This document shows, one piece after another, positions 36,179 to 45,052 of a stretch of DNA of 64,000 bases. Position 1 is the stretch's first letter, and each line of letters starts with the position of its first letter. Location of the stretch: the NCBI RefSeq assembly GCF_000620465.1, contig NZ_JIBE01000004.1, positions 372,001 through 436,000 on the forward strand. The letters run 5' to 3'. A model generated the notes under the pieces. The model ran no database searches, was not told the DNA's origin, and saw only the letters and a program-made list of their open reading frames with translations. The position numbers and the translations under genes were made by a program. This DNA is from Ralstonia sp. UNC404CL21Col. GTDB lineage: Bacteria; Pseudomonadota; Gammaproteobacteria; Burkholderiales; Burkholderiaceae.

Positions 36179-38689
36179 GTGAGCACACAAGAATTCAGCC
36201 TCTCCGAAACGAACGTCATCGCCCGCGCCCGCGACATCACGCTGCCCGGTGGTGGCGTGTGTAAGACCCCATTCAACGCGCTGCCCGGCATCATCATCTT
36301 CGTGCACGGCGTCAATTCCACGGGCGAGTGGTTCGATGCCACCGAAGCGGGGTTGTGCCAGGGACTGAATGAACGCCTGCACCGTAGCGAGTTCGACCAG
36401 GCACATGACACCAGCCTTGCCGCTTTGCTACATGCCGCGCGGTATGGGCCCGAACTCACCCCTGACGGCTACCTCGCTCGGACCAAGAGCGACACTGGCG
36501 TGCCAGCCAGCGAGTTCGTCAGTGACGAAGCTGCCAGCCCGGTGATCCGCTTCCGGTGGGGATTTTCCGCTAATCAATCCGACTTGAAAAAGGTCGGCCC
36601 TAACATCCTGCTCGACGAAGACAACGCCTGGGGCGGTGGCCCATTTGCGAACGGTTGCACCGCGCTGCCCGACATGTGGGGCAGCGGTACCGCCACCGAC
36701 TTGCTGATGGGCCTGACCGTACAAGACCTCAACACCGAGAGCAGTCGCCTCGTCTTCGACTGCCCGCCCCGGCACTACCAGGCGCACGCCGCGTGGCGTC
36801 TTGCCGCTCTCGTCGCGGAGGCACGCAAGCGGCATCGGAATGAATACGACGGCGCGAAAGAATGCCCCATCACCATCGTCTGTCACAGCCAGGGCAACAT
36901 GGTCGGCATTGCCTCTGCCTTCATCGGCAAGGCAAGGTTTGGTGGCGACGGCGTGGCCGATACCTACATCCTCGCCAATCCGCCTTACGGCGTGTTGCCC
37001 AACTTCTTTGACAACTTCGCGCAATACGATGAAGTCACGGGAGAGGGACGCGTCACCGTCTTGGCGCGGCGCAAGACGCTGGACTCGTTCTTTGGCATCG
37101 TCAACGAACGTAAGGGCAAGACCGGCAACCTTGCCAGCCCCGCTTGTGTTGATCTCTACCTGAGCAACAAAAAGGCGCCGTGGAGCCAAGCGCAAGACCA
37201 GAAGACCTACCCGACACACGGCAACGTCTTTCTCTACGCCAACCCGCATGACCAGGTGATTGGCGTCGCTTCGGTCATGGGCATGGGGTGGCTGGGCTTG
37301 CCGCAGGCCGTACTCGCAGGCAAGGACGACGACGCGGGCGACAAGCCCCACGTTTTCAAACACGCACACGGCGTGCTCTACCAACGCATCTGGGCGCAGG
37401 GCAACCCGCTCAAGTACAAGACCGAACCCTTCAAGGTGGGTGTCGCCCCCGGTCAGGATTTCGTCTACTACGACAAATACCACCCTGAGCGGGCCGACAC
37501 CATTCAAGGCAAGAGCGGCGCCTTCTGGCTGCGCACACCGCTCAACGCCCACGTCCACTTCACACGGCCCTGGAAAGACAATCGGCGCAGCATCCCCTCG
37601 AAGATCGGTGCCACCTTCATCGGTGGCGTCATCACCCTTGGCGGCGTTCTCATCAAAGTGCTCACCCTGGGTCAGAAGGGCGATATCCCCGTCAACGCCG
37701 ATCCACCCGACGGCTGGAAGGTCAATATCAACGCTCACGCCGTGCCCAACCCGGTGGTACCTATTGCGCACCACCTGTACCACCCGCAAACCGACGCCAC
37801 CGGCCAGCAGCCCAAGGACGACGGGCAAGCACGGCTGGACGGCGGAACGCCCGCCAGCGGCAAGGTGGCAGGCGTTTTCGACCAAGGCCCGCAATCGCAC
37901 ACCGACGCACTCCACCGCGGTGCCAGGACCAATGACATCTATGACCAATACCGCGTACAGGGCCAGGGCGGTGTTGGGGACGAAGCCGCGCTGCGCTACG
38001 AGCACAACGCCAGCGTGCGCCAGCTTGCGCGCGGCGTGCGAGGCAACCCATTTGACAGCGCCATCGACCAGATGCGCCGCGGCGGCGACCTCTCGGGCGA
38101 AAAGCATGCCGCCTTCCGCCAGTTCGATCAGAACGTGCGCGAAGACTTTTTGAAGCAGGCCGTCAACCTGAACGCCAGCAACCACTCCACCATCCTCACC
38201 AACCCCGAGCACGCCAGGAGGGTGCTGGCCTACGACGTGAATGTCGGGTTGAACGTGCTGCCCGTGCGTCAGATGAACTGGCTGCGGCAATTTGCGGACT
38301 GGCGGTATGGGGATCCGAAGGATCCGGTGATGGCGGAGTGGTGTCCGTACTACCGAACCGGGCGATTGCCTCAAAACATGAGGCTTGAAAAGCACGAGGA
38401 CTACCAATCCGAAACCCCCGCAACGCTTGGTATCGACACTGAGCGCAGCAACAGCGGCGGGTTCATACAAAGCTACCGCGAACCACACCCCGAGCCGGTA
38501 ATGCTGCGCGAGCGCAGCCCGGGCGAGGAGTTGCGCGAAGCTCGTCGTGCCGAGCTACTGCGGCAACGGCAGCACCCAAGCGACATTGATCGAGTCTTTG
38601 GATCGGGCAACGCGCCGCAGCACGAACTTCCTGGGCCGAGTCGCTCCGAAATTGACCATGTCTTTGGATTGGATACCCCCAATGAATGA
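36179..38689 (+). CDS. Tle3-like type VI lipase effector (DUF3274 type)
   Basis: Probable antibacterial phospholipase delivered by VgrG. The 836-residue protein has an N-terminal alpha/beta-hydrolase domain: strand and oxyanion loop IIIFVHGVN (39-46) and nucleophile elbow C-H-S237-Q-G (the first Gly of GxSxG is Cys here), with a further acidic residue probably in NPHDQVIG. The middle and C-terminal parts match the DUF3274/Tle3 group as I recall it, including a hydrophobic stretch (GATFIGGVITLGGVLIKVLTL) near 480-500. The tail carries two copies of a D/E-I-D-x-V-F-G motif. The start is GTG, 11 bases after vgrG; the stop overlaps the downstream lipoprotein gene by 8 bases. No signal peptide, as expected for a T6SS cargo. 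If vgrG is dead, delivery needs another VgrG. Confidence 0.82.
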   Translation: MSTQEFSLSETNVIARARDITLPGGGVCKTPFNALPGIIIFVHGVNSTGEWFDATEAGLCQGLNERLHRSEFDQAHDTSLAALLHAARYGPELTPDGYLARTKSDTGVPASEFVSDEAASPVIRFRWGFSANQSDLKKVGPNILLDEDNAWGGGPFANGCTALPDMWGSGTATDLLMGLTVQDLNTESSRLVFDCPPRHYQAHAAWRLAALVAEARKRHRNEYDGAKECPITIVCHSQGNMVGIASAFIGKARFGGDGVADTYILANPPYGVLPNFFDNFAQYDEVTGEGRVTVLARRKTLDSFFGIVNERKGKTGNLASPACVDLYLSNKKAPWSQAQDQKTYPTHGNVFLYANPHDQVIGVASVMGMGWLGLPQAVLAGKDDDAGDKPHVFKHAHGVLYQRIWAQGNPLKYKTEPFKVGVAPGQDFVYYDKYHPERADTIQGKSGAFWLRTPLNAHVHFTRPWKDNRRSIPSKIGATFIGGVITLGGVLIKVLTLGQKGDIPVNADPPDGWKVNINAHAVPNPVVPIAHHLYHPQTDATGQQPKDDGQARLDGGTPASGKVAGVFDQGPQSHTDALHRGARTNDIYDQYRVQGQGGVGDEAALRYEHNASVRQLARGVRGNPFDSAIDQMRRGGDLSGEKHAAFRQFDQNVREDFLKQAVNLNASNHSTILTNPEHARRVLAYDVNVGLNVLPVRQMNWLRQFADWRYGDPKDPVMAEWCPYYRTGRLPQNMRLEKHEDYQSETPATLGIDTERSNSGGFIQSYREPHPEPVMLRERSPGEELREARRAELLRQRQHPSDIDRVFGSGNAPQHELPGPSRSEIDHVFGLDTPNE

Positions 38690-40241
38690 CCTTCAGCCAA
38701 ACCGCCCACGCCGGGCGACGCTCGCCGGCCTGTTGGCCGCCACCCTGCTGTTCTCTGCCTGTACTGGAATTTCCATGTCGTCGCAATCCCGATACTTCCG
38801 CTTGCCTACCCCCTATCCGCTGCCCGTCAAAACCCCTGTAGAAACCGGCCCCAACGCGCCCGCCGCCTATGTGTTGGGTGTGCTGTGGCGCAGCCCCCTC
38901 ATGTGGATCGACTACCCCACACACTGGAACCTGTTGTGGACACAGGGCATGGCCGAGCGCAACCCCAATGACACCGACAGCCCTGAGCTCAAGCTGGGCG
39001 ACCCGACGGGTGTGCTGGTGCGCCCTGTGCGCGTGGTGTGGAAAACAGACAACCCCAACCCGGTCTATTGGCGGACCTTGGTTGAGTTGATCCGCGATCC
39101 GCTGTACCCCCTGGGCTATCACTACGCGGTGGACCGAAACTATTTCTACTCCATCCAGCACGGCACCAACCGGCCGGACTTTGCCGACATCAAGGTGTTC
39201 GCCGGCATGCCCCGCGCGTGGATCGATACGCCGACCTATATCAAGGAAGAGCGGTATCGCAATGGCAGTGACCGCCTTTCCCGTCACTTCCGTTTGGGCA
39301 TGCCCGCGCCATCGATCCTGGCCGAGAACGAAGCCCATGCCGAAGCACGCATGCCGGACTTCTTCACCAAGATGTACATCAATCGTGGCGAGCCACAGCG
39401 AGGTCTTGGTGCCGACCAAGAAATGACCATCGGCCTGCCCACCTTCACCCTGAAGGCGGCTCGACGGTTGTTCACCAGTGAGGTTTTCAGCGAAGCCAAC
39501 GCAATGGACCTGGAGTCGTTCCCGCAAACCAAAGTCCCCGACGTGACGGTCATGGCCGGCGAGGAAACGGTCGGCTTCTATGACCTGAAGGAGGCTATCG
39601 CCTACCTGAACGCCAACCCGCGCAAGACTGTGTGGGTCTACACCATGGATGCGCCGGGCTACCCGAAGGGCGGGCGCACCGACGAGAACTCGGTCCTGCT
39701 CATCCTCGGCCACCCGAATGCCGATTGGGGTTACACACCGCTGTCGGCCCTCTACATCCCGCAGCAACACGAAGGCGGCATTGGCGCCAAGGCGGCCACG
39801 CCGGGCGGCGCCTGGAGCGCGCTCATGCAGACCATGCAGGCGCAAGCCCCGTCAGGTCATCCGGTCGGCCGCGTCTATCACGACGTGGACAAGCATGCCG
39901 CCAACGTCAACACGTTGATGAGACCGCTGCGCGCCGCTGTGCACCAACAGTGGCCGGACCTGGACCCCATCGAGAACGTGCGCAGCGTCTCCGAACACGC
40001 CATCGGCGGCCTACGTGCCGCAAGTGCTGGTCTGAACATCGCCCGCGCCACGGCGTTTGCAGACCAGACCGGCAACAGCGCCGTCGTGACCAGCGCTGCG
40101 AATCCGAATGACGCATGGAGTGTCTTGGTGGCGCCGCCGCCGCACTGGGTCAAGCGCGATCCGCCCAAGCAGTGGCCACGCGCTGGTGGACGGACCAATG
40201 CGTATCTGCCTTGGTTTGGGCAATGGACTGGCGACCAATAG
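38682..40241 (+). CDS. DUF2875-like lipoprotein, probable immunity protein (Tli3-type)
   Basis: A 519-residue lipoprotein with signal peptide and lipobox LFSAC (about residue 27), so it should sit in the periplasm. The mature part resembles the DUF2875 proteins that accompany Tle3 lipases in T6SS clusters, as far as I recall; Tli3-type immunity proteins in other species are also periplasmic. Its start overlaps the effector stop by 8 bases, the tight coupling typical of toxin and immunity genes. There are no transmembrane helices after the signal. The long, possibly two-domain form (about 30-250 and 250-519) is larger than most immunity proteins, so an additional or different role, such as an effector accessory, remains possible. 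Confidence 0.7.
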   Translation: MNDLQPNRPRRATLAGLLAATLLFSACTGISMSSQSRYFRLPTPYPLPVKTPVETGPNAPAAYVLGVLWRSPLMWIDYPTHWNLLWTQGMAERNPNDTDSPELKLGDPTGVLVRPVRVVWKTDNPNPVYWRTLVELIRDPLYPLGYHYAVDRNYFYSIQHGTNRPDFADIKVFAGMPRAWIDTPTYIKEERYRNGSDRLSRHFRLGMPAPSILAENEAHAEARMPDFFTKMYINRGEPQRGLGADQEMTIGLPTFTLKAARRLFTSEVFSEANAMDLESFPQTKVPDVTVMAGEETVGFYDLKEAIAYLNANPRKTVWVYTMDAPGYPKGGRTDENSVLLILGHPNADWGYTPLSALYIPQQHEGGIGAKAATPGGAWSALMQTMQAQAPSGHPVGRVYHDVDKHAANVNTLMRPLRAAVHQQWPDLDPIENVRSVSEHAIGGLRAASAGLNIARATAFADQTGNSAVVTSAANPNDAWSVLVAPPPHWVKRDPPKQWPRAGGRTNAYLPWFGQWTGDQ

Positions 40242-40421
40242 GTCCTCTTGATTGATAACCAATACAGTGAACGGCAACCGCAGTATGAGCGGGCGTTCAG
40301 TTCACGGATTTCGGCTCTTGCGCCCCACTGCCCTTCGCGCGATAAGTGAGCAAACTGCACATGCGAACCGTCGTTACAGCCATGATGGCAACACGGCGCA
40401 AAACCTGCTCGCCAAGCAAAG

Positions 40422-43157
40422 TCACGCCGCCTGCTGCACGCGCGCCTCCACCAGCAACCGCTTCAGCTCCGGCACGCACGAGCCGCAATTGCCGCCCGCC
40501 TTCAGGCAGGCCGTGATCTCGCCGGTGGATTGCAGGCCCTGCGTGCGGATGGCATCGCAGATGGTGTTGCGGCCCACGCCAAAGCATGAGCAGACGGTGG
40601 GACCGACGTCGACGCCCGCTTCGATCGGCTGGCCGAGCAGCACGCCCGCCCGATCGACGTCTTCCAGCCGTTCTTGCGCGAACAGGCCGGCCAGCCAGTT
40701 GCGCGACGGCAGGTCCGGGCGCGGCGAGAGAAACACACAGGCTTCGATGCGGTCGTCCACGACGTGCACGGCGCGGTAGACGCGCGCGGTGGCGTCTTCG
40801 TATTCGAGCCAGTCGGCGTGCGGATCCGCTACGCCGAGCAGCGCACGCGCCCAATCGTGTACGGCACCCAGTTGCTGGCGACCGGCCAGCTCATAGCGCA
40901 CGAATTGCTTGCCCTGGATGCGCGTCCACCACGTTGCATCGTCGGTGTCGAGCGCGCGGCGCGAGAGCACAAAGCCGTGCCATGCCACGTCGAACGGCTC
41001 GACCATCACCGGCGTGTGCTTGAACTCGGGCTCGCCGGACACCGGGTCGACCACCGGATTGACGACCGCACCCACACGCGCATCGGAAGCAAACTGGCCG
41101 TTCCAGTGGATCGGCACGAACACGCTGCCGCGCGCGATGCCGCCCGTCATGCGCACACGCGCCACCACGCTGCCCCAGCGCGAGGACACGCGCGCCAGGC
41201 CGCCCTCACGCACGCCGGCCAGCAGCGCATCGTGCGGGTGCAGATCGACGAACGGTTCGGGCACGTGATCCGCCAGCTTGGGCGCGCGGCCGGTGCGCGT
41301 CATGGTGTGCCATTGGTCGCGCACGCGGCCGGTGTTGAGGATGAGCGGATATTCGCTATCGGCCGCATGCGCGGGGGCACGGGCCGGCGTCGGCACGAAG
41401 CGCGCGCGGCCATCGGCGTGGGCGAAGCGGCCATCGCTGAACAGGCGCGCTTCGCCCTTGCCCGACGTTGCGATGGGCCATTGCACCGGCGACATGCCGT
41501 CGTATGCATCGGCATCGAACCCGGCCAGGCCGCCGAGGTGGAAGACGCGGCGAATGCCGCTCGCACCGTTGGCGTAGGCGGACAGTCGCGCGTGTTCGTC
41601 GAACACATCGTGCACGCGCTTGAAGTCGAAGCCCTCGTAACCCATGCGGCGGGCGACGTCGGCGATGATGTCCCAGTCGGCGCGCGCCTCGCCGGGCGCG
41701 GGCAGAAAGGCGCGCTGGCGCGAGATGCGGCGCTCGGAGTTCGTCACCGTGCCGTCTTTCTCGCCCCAGCCCAGCGCCGGCAGCAGGATGTCGGCCAGCT
41801 CGGTCGTGTCGGTGGCTTCAACGATGTCGGATGCGACGACGAGTTCGCACCTGGCGAGTGCACGGCGCGCCTGGTCCGCATCCGGCAGGCTGACCACGGG
41901 GTTGGTGCCGATGATCCACACGGCCTTGACGCGCCCGTCTTCAATGGCGTTGAACAGGTCGACTGCCTTGAGGCCCGCCTTGTCTGCCATGCGCGGCGCG
42001 CCCCAGAACGTCTGCACGAGATCGCGATGCGACGGCTCGTTCAGCTCCATGTGCGCAGCCAGCATGTTAGCCAGCCCGCCCACCTCGCGGCCGCCCATGG
42101 CATTCGGCTGGCCGGTAATCGAAAACGGCCCCATGCCCGCGCGGCCGATACGGCCCGTGAGCAAGTGGCAGTTGATGATGCTGTTGACCTTGTCCGTGCC
42201 CGCCGTCGACTGATTCACACCCATCGAGAACGCGGTGATGGTGCGCTCGGTGTCGGCAAACCAGCTGTAGAAGGTGAGCAGATCGTCGAGCTTGAGCTTG
42301 CAGGCCTTGGCGACGGCTTCGACGTCCTCGCTCTCGGTGCCGGCGGCTTCCAGGGCGGCGTCCGGGCCGTTGGTGTGCAGCGTGACGAAGTTGCGGTCAA
42401 CCACACCGCGCCGCGAGAGGAACGACAGCAGGCCGTTGAACAACCGCACATCGGTACCGGGCTTGATGGGCAGATGCAGATCGGCCAGCTCGCACGTGGC
42501 CGTGTGGCGCGGGTCGACCACCACCACTTTCATCTCGGGCCGCGCTTCCTTGGCACGCACGATGCGCTGGAACAGGATGGGGTGGCACCACGCCGTGTTG
42601 GAGCCGACCAGCACGATGAGGTCCGCCATTTCCAGATCGTCATAGCAGACGGGCACGAGGTCTTCGCCAAACGCGCGCTTGTGGCCGGCCACAGCCGACG
42701 ACATGCACAGCCGAGAGTTCGTATCGATGTTGGCCGTGCCGATGAAGCCCTTCATCAGCTTGTTGGCGACGTAGTAGTCCTCAGTCAGCAACTGGCCGGA
42801 GACGTAGAGCGCGACCGCATCTGGGCCGTGTTCGTCGATGATGCGGCGGAAACCCTGGGCGACGGTGTCGAGCGCGGTGTCCCATGTCACGCGCTGCAGC
42901 GGGGCAATGGAGGCGTCGACGTCATGCGAACGTTCGCGGATGGCGGGATAGAGGAGGCGGCCATCGAGGCTGACGGTTTCCCCCAGCGCGGCGCCCTTTA
43001 CGCACAGGCGACCTGCGTTGGCGGGGTGGGTCGGATCGCCTTGAATGCTGACACTGCCATCCGCTTGCGGGGTCGCGAGCACGCCGCAGCCGACGCCGCA
43101 GTAGGGGCAGGTGGTGCGCACGGCGTTTGTTACTGGGTGGATGGGGATGGTGGTCAT
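40422..43157 (-). CDS. nasA: Assimilatory nitrate reductase catalytic subunit (NasA/NasC type)
   Basis: Cytoplasmic molybdenum enzyme that reduces nitrate to nitrite. The 911-residue protein has the N-terminal [4Fe-4S] site C17-x2-C20-x3-C24-x27-C52, the molybdopterin domains, and the catalytic Mo-ligand Cys151 in NSRLCMSS. Its C-terminus is a fused BFD-like [2Fe-2S] domain (C856-x-C858 ... C891-x2-C894), which probably receives electrons in place of a separate ferredoxin. No Tat signal is present, consistent with an assimilatory cytoplasmic enzyme. It is the last gene of the nitrate operon, 304 bases after the FAD oxidoreductase, and that gap holds a large palindromic repeat. The substrate assignment is by family. 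Confidence 0.93.
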   Translation of the reverse strand: MTTIPIHPVTNAVRTTCPYCGVGCGVLATPQADGSVSIQGDPTHPANAGRLCVKGAALGETVSLDGRLLYPAIRERSHDVDASIAPLQRVTWDTALDTVAQGFRRIIDEHGPDAVALYVSGQLLTEDYYVANKLMKGFIGTANIDTNSRLCMSSAVAGHKRAFGEDLVPVCYDDLEMADLIVLVGSNTAWCHPILFQRIVRAKEARPEMKVVVVDPRHTATCELADLHLPIKPGTDVRLFNGLLSFLSRRGVVDRNFVTLHTNGPDAALEAAGTESEDVEAVAKACKLKLDDLLTFYSWFADTERTITAFSMGVNQSTAGTDKVNSIINCHLLTGRIGRAGMGPFSITGQPNAMGGREVGGLANMLAAHMELNEPSHRDLVQTFWGAPRMADKAGLKAVDLFNAIEDGRVKAVWIIGTNPVVSLPDADQARRALARCELVVASDIVEATDTTELADILLPALGWGEKDGTVTNSERRISRQRAFLPAPGEARADWDIIADVARRMGYEGFDFKRVHDVFDEHARLSAYANGASGIRRVFHLGGLAGFDADAYDGMSPVQWPIATSGKGEARLFSDGRFAHADGRARFVPTPARAPAHAADSEYPLILNTGRVRDQWHTMTRTGRAPKLADHVPEPFVDLHPHDALLAGVREGGLARVSSRWGSVVARVRMTGGIARGSVFVPIHWNGQFASDARVGAVVNPVVDPVSGEPEFKHTPVMVEPFDVAWHGFVLSRRALDTDDATWWTRIQGKQFVRYELAGRQQLGAVHDWARALLGVADPHADWLEYEDATARVYRAVHVVDDRIEACVFLSPRPDLPSRNWLAGLFAQERLEDVDRAGVLLGQPIEAGVDVGPTVCSCFGVGRNTICDAIRTQGLQSTGEITACLKAGGNCGSCVPELKRLLVEARVQQAA

Positions 43158-43223
43158 CGTCGTCTCTGTGGTGCTTTGCTTGATTGGTGCATCCCTTGTT
43201 TCATCCCCTGCCGGGGCTGACTC

Positions 43224-43251
43224 ACTTTTCTTTGTCTTGCCAAAGAAAAGT
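43224..43251. repeat. Perfect 11-bp inverted repeat beside the large palindrome
   Basis: ACTTTTCTTTG-TCTTGC-CAAAGAAAAGT, with 11-bp perfect arms and a 6-base loop. The A/T-rich sequence is unlike the surrounding codons. Similar ACTTTTCTTTG-type hairpins are common intergenic repeats in Ralstonia and Burkholderia as I recall. It forms a module with the palindrome that begins 17 bases later. Confidence 0.75.
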
Positions 43252-43268
43252 AAGCAAAAGAAAGGCGC

Positions 43269-43393
43269 GCCCGAGATGGCGACTTCCCCTTGGATTTTTG
43301 TAACCGGGCGGAGACGGGGAAAACTCGCTGCGCTCAGACAGTTCCCCGTCTTTTTTCCGCCCGCTTACAAAAATCCAAGGCGCCATCTAGGGC
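43269..43393. repeat. 125-bp palindromic extragenic element
   Basis: One long imperfect hairpin. From outside in: GCCC/GGGC and AGATGGCG/CGCCATCT, then a perfect 16-bp arm starting at 43288 (CCTTGGATTTTTGTAA) paired with 43365-43380. Inside are GGGCGG/CCGCCC and a perfect 10-bp AGACGGGGAA/TTCCCCGTCT, around a 20-base loop. Unpaired bulges occur at 43282-43287 and 43304-43305. It carries no open reading frame. It lies between the FAD oxidoreductase and nitrate reductase genes, inside the operon. It looks like a REP- or MITE-like repetitive element; copies elsewhere cannot be checked here. Confidence 0.8.
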
Positions 43394-43461
43394 AGGTAAG
43401 TCAAAGGCCACACCGGGGGCGTACGAAGGGTGTTGCCGGTTTCGTATCTTGCCGGTGTTCA

Positions 43462-44688
43462 TTACGCGGCTTCCGCTTCGCAGAGCGCTCGGCCAAACAA
43501 CAGGCGCTGGCGGATCGACGTGATGGGCACTTCGCGTTGGATCAGGTCGAAGTACCACGGGCCGTCGGCCACGTCGCCGTACAGCACCGCGCCGACGATG
43601 CGGTCTTCCTTCAGCACAAGGCGCTTGTAGACGCCGCGGCGCGGGTCGCGCAGCACGATGTCTTCGGTGCCATCGCCGCCGATGAAATCGCCAGCGGAAT
43701 ACAAGTCCACGCCCGTGACCTTCAGCTTGGTCGCCGTGGCCTGCTGGATATAGCGGCGGTGTCCGGCGCCAGCCAGGTGCGCGGCACACACGCGGGCCTG
43801 GTCCCAGATCGGTGCAACGAGACCGAACGTTGCGCTGCGGTGTTGCACGCATTCGCCCACGGCGTAGATACGCGGGTCGTAGGTCTGCAGCGTATCGTCG
43901 ACGATGATGGCGCGTTCGCAATGCAGTCCGGCGGCCTTGGCAAGCTCAATGTTCGGGCGTACGCCGGCAGTCATGACGACGAGGTCGGCGGGAATTTGGG
44001 TGCCATCCTTGAAGCGCACGGCAGTCACGCGGTCTGTGCCAAGCAGCTCGGCCGTGTGCGCGCCCAGCAGGAAGCGCAGGCCCTTGGCTTCCAGCGCCTT
44101 CTGCAGCAGTTGTGCGGCGGGCTTGTCCAGCTGGCGCTCCATCAGCGTGTCGGGCAGGTGCACGACCGTCACGTCCATGCCCTGGCGCATCAGCCCGTTG
44201 GCCGCTTCGAGCCCGAGCAGGCCGCCGCCGATGACGACGGCATGCCGATGGTTGCGCGCCGCCTCCAGCATCGTCTCCACGTCCTGGATGTCGCGGAAGG
44301 CGATCACGCCCGGCAGCAAATGCCCCGGCACCGGCAGGATGAACGGCCGCGAGCCGGTGGCGATCAGCAGGCGGTCGTAACGCATCTCCACGCCGTCTCG
44401 CGAGCGCAGCGTGCGGCGCGGGCGATCGATGGCGACGACCGGGTCGCCGGCATGCAGCGTGATGTGGTTCTGTGCGTACCACTCACGCGTGTTGAGCATG
44501 ATGTCGTCAACCTGCTTTTCGCCTGCCAGCACAGGCGAGAGCAGGATGCGGTTGTAGTTGCCGTGCGGCTCTTCGCCAAACACGGTGATGTCGTACAGGT
44601 CCGGCGCGAGCTTGAGCAATTCCTCGACCGTGCGCATGCCGGCCATGCCGTTGCCAATGACGACCAGCTTGGGGCGCGCCGACGTCAT
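43462..44688 (-). CDS. NAD(P)/FAD-dependent oxidoreductase of the nitrate operon
   Basis: Pyridine-nucleotide-disulphide-type flavoprotein of 408 residues. It has two Rossmann folds: FAD-binding GNGMAG near the start and NAD(P)-binding VVIGGGLLGLEAANGL near 145-160, then the second FAD motif RIYAVGECVQ. It resembles the N-terminal half of NirB but lacks the [2Fe-2S] and sirohaem domains. In assimilatory systems such a protein is the reductase that passes NAD(P)H electrons to the nitrate reductase (NasB/NasC-type pairing). The start is 2 nt after the nirD stop. Its C-terminus has a substrate-binding-like dimer domain. An alternative is a second, electron-donating subunit for nitrite reduction. 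Confidence 0.9.
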   Translation of the reverse strand: MTSARPKLVVIGNGMAGMRTVEELLKLAPDLYDITVFGEEPHGNYNRILLSPVLAGEKQVDDIMLNTREWYAQNHITLHAGDPVVAIDRPRRTLRSRDGVEMRYDRLLIATGSRPFILPVPGHLLPGVIAFRDIQDVETMLEAARNHRHAVVIGGGLLGLEAANGLMRQGMDVTVVHLPDTLMERQLDKPAAQLLQKALEAKGLRFLLGAHTAELLGTDRVTAVRFKDGTQIPADLVVMTAGVRPNIELAKAAGLHCERAIIVDDTLQTYDPRIYAVGECVQHRSATFGLVAPIWDQARVCAAHLAGAGHRRYIQQATATKLKVTGVDLYSAGDFIGGDGTEDIVLRDPRRGVYKRLVLKEDRIVGAVLYGDVADGPWYFDLIQREVPITSIRQRLLFGRALCEAEAA

Positions 44689-44690
44689 GC

Positions 44691-45029
44691 TCACACTCCC
44701 ACCCAGATAGTGCCGTTCTCGACCTTGGTCGCGTACGCGTGCACGGAGTTGGCCGGCGCTTCCAGACACTCGCCGGTGGTCAGGTCGAAATGCTGCTTGT
44801 AGATCGGCGACGCCACGACGATGCGCTCGCCCAGATTGCCGATGAGCCCGCGCGAGAGCACGGCAGCATGGGAATTGGGGTCGTAGTTGCCGATGGCGTA
44901 CACGCCTTGCGACGTGTTGCCGGCCACACGGAACACAGCAACCTGGTCACCGTCCACCAGCGCGCAGACGCCGGTGTTGGGAACGATGTCGTCCACGGCA
45001 CAGATGGGCGTCCAACGGGATGCTTGCAT
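44691..45029 (-). CDS. nirD: Nitrite reductase small subunit NirD
   Basis: Small subunit of the assimilatory NAD(P)H nitrite reductase, 112 residues. It has a Rieske fold (VFRVAGNTSQGVYAIGNYDPNSHAAVLSRG) but, as is normal in NirD, lacks the Cys ligands, so it holds no iron-sulphur cluster. It probably stabilises or regulates NirB. The ATG has GAGGAG about 6 nt upstream. It lies 23 bases after nirB and 2 bases before the FAD oxidoreductase, clearly co-transcribed. Confidence 0.93.
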   Translation of the reverse strand: MQASRWTPICAVDDIVPNTGVCALVDGDQVAVFRVAGNTSQGVYAIGNYDPNSHAAVLSRGLIGNLGERIVVASPIYKQHFDLTTGECLEAPANSVHAYATKVENGTIWVGV

Positions 45030-45052
45030 GGCGTTCTCCTCTTCTCTCGGGC

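Noticed and set aside
36428..38488. Minus-strand open frame of 686 codons over the lipase effector
   Set aside because: Antisense shadow; the plus-strand frame carries clear lipase motifs and operon coupling.
40674..43220. Plus-strand open frame of 848 codons over the nitrate reductase gene
   Set aside because: Antisense shadow of the nitrate reductase gene with no recognisable domain.
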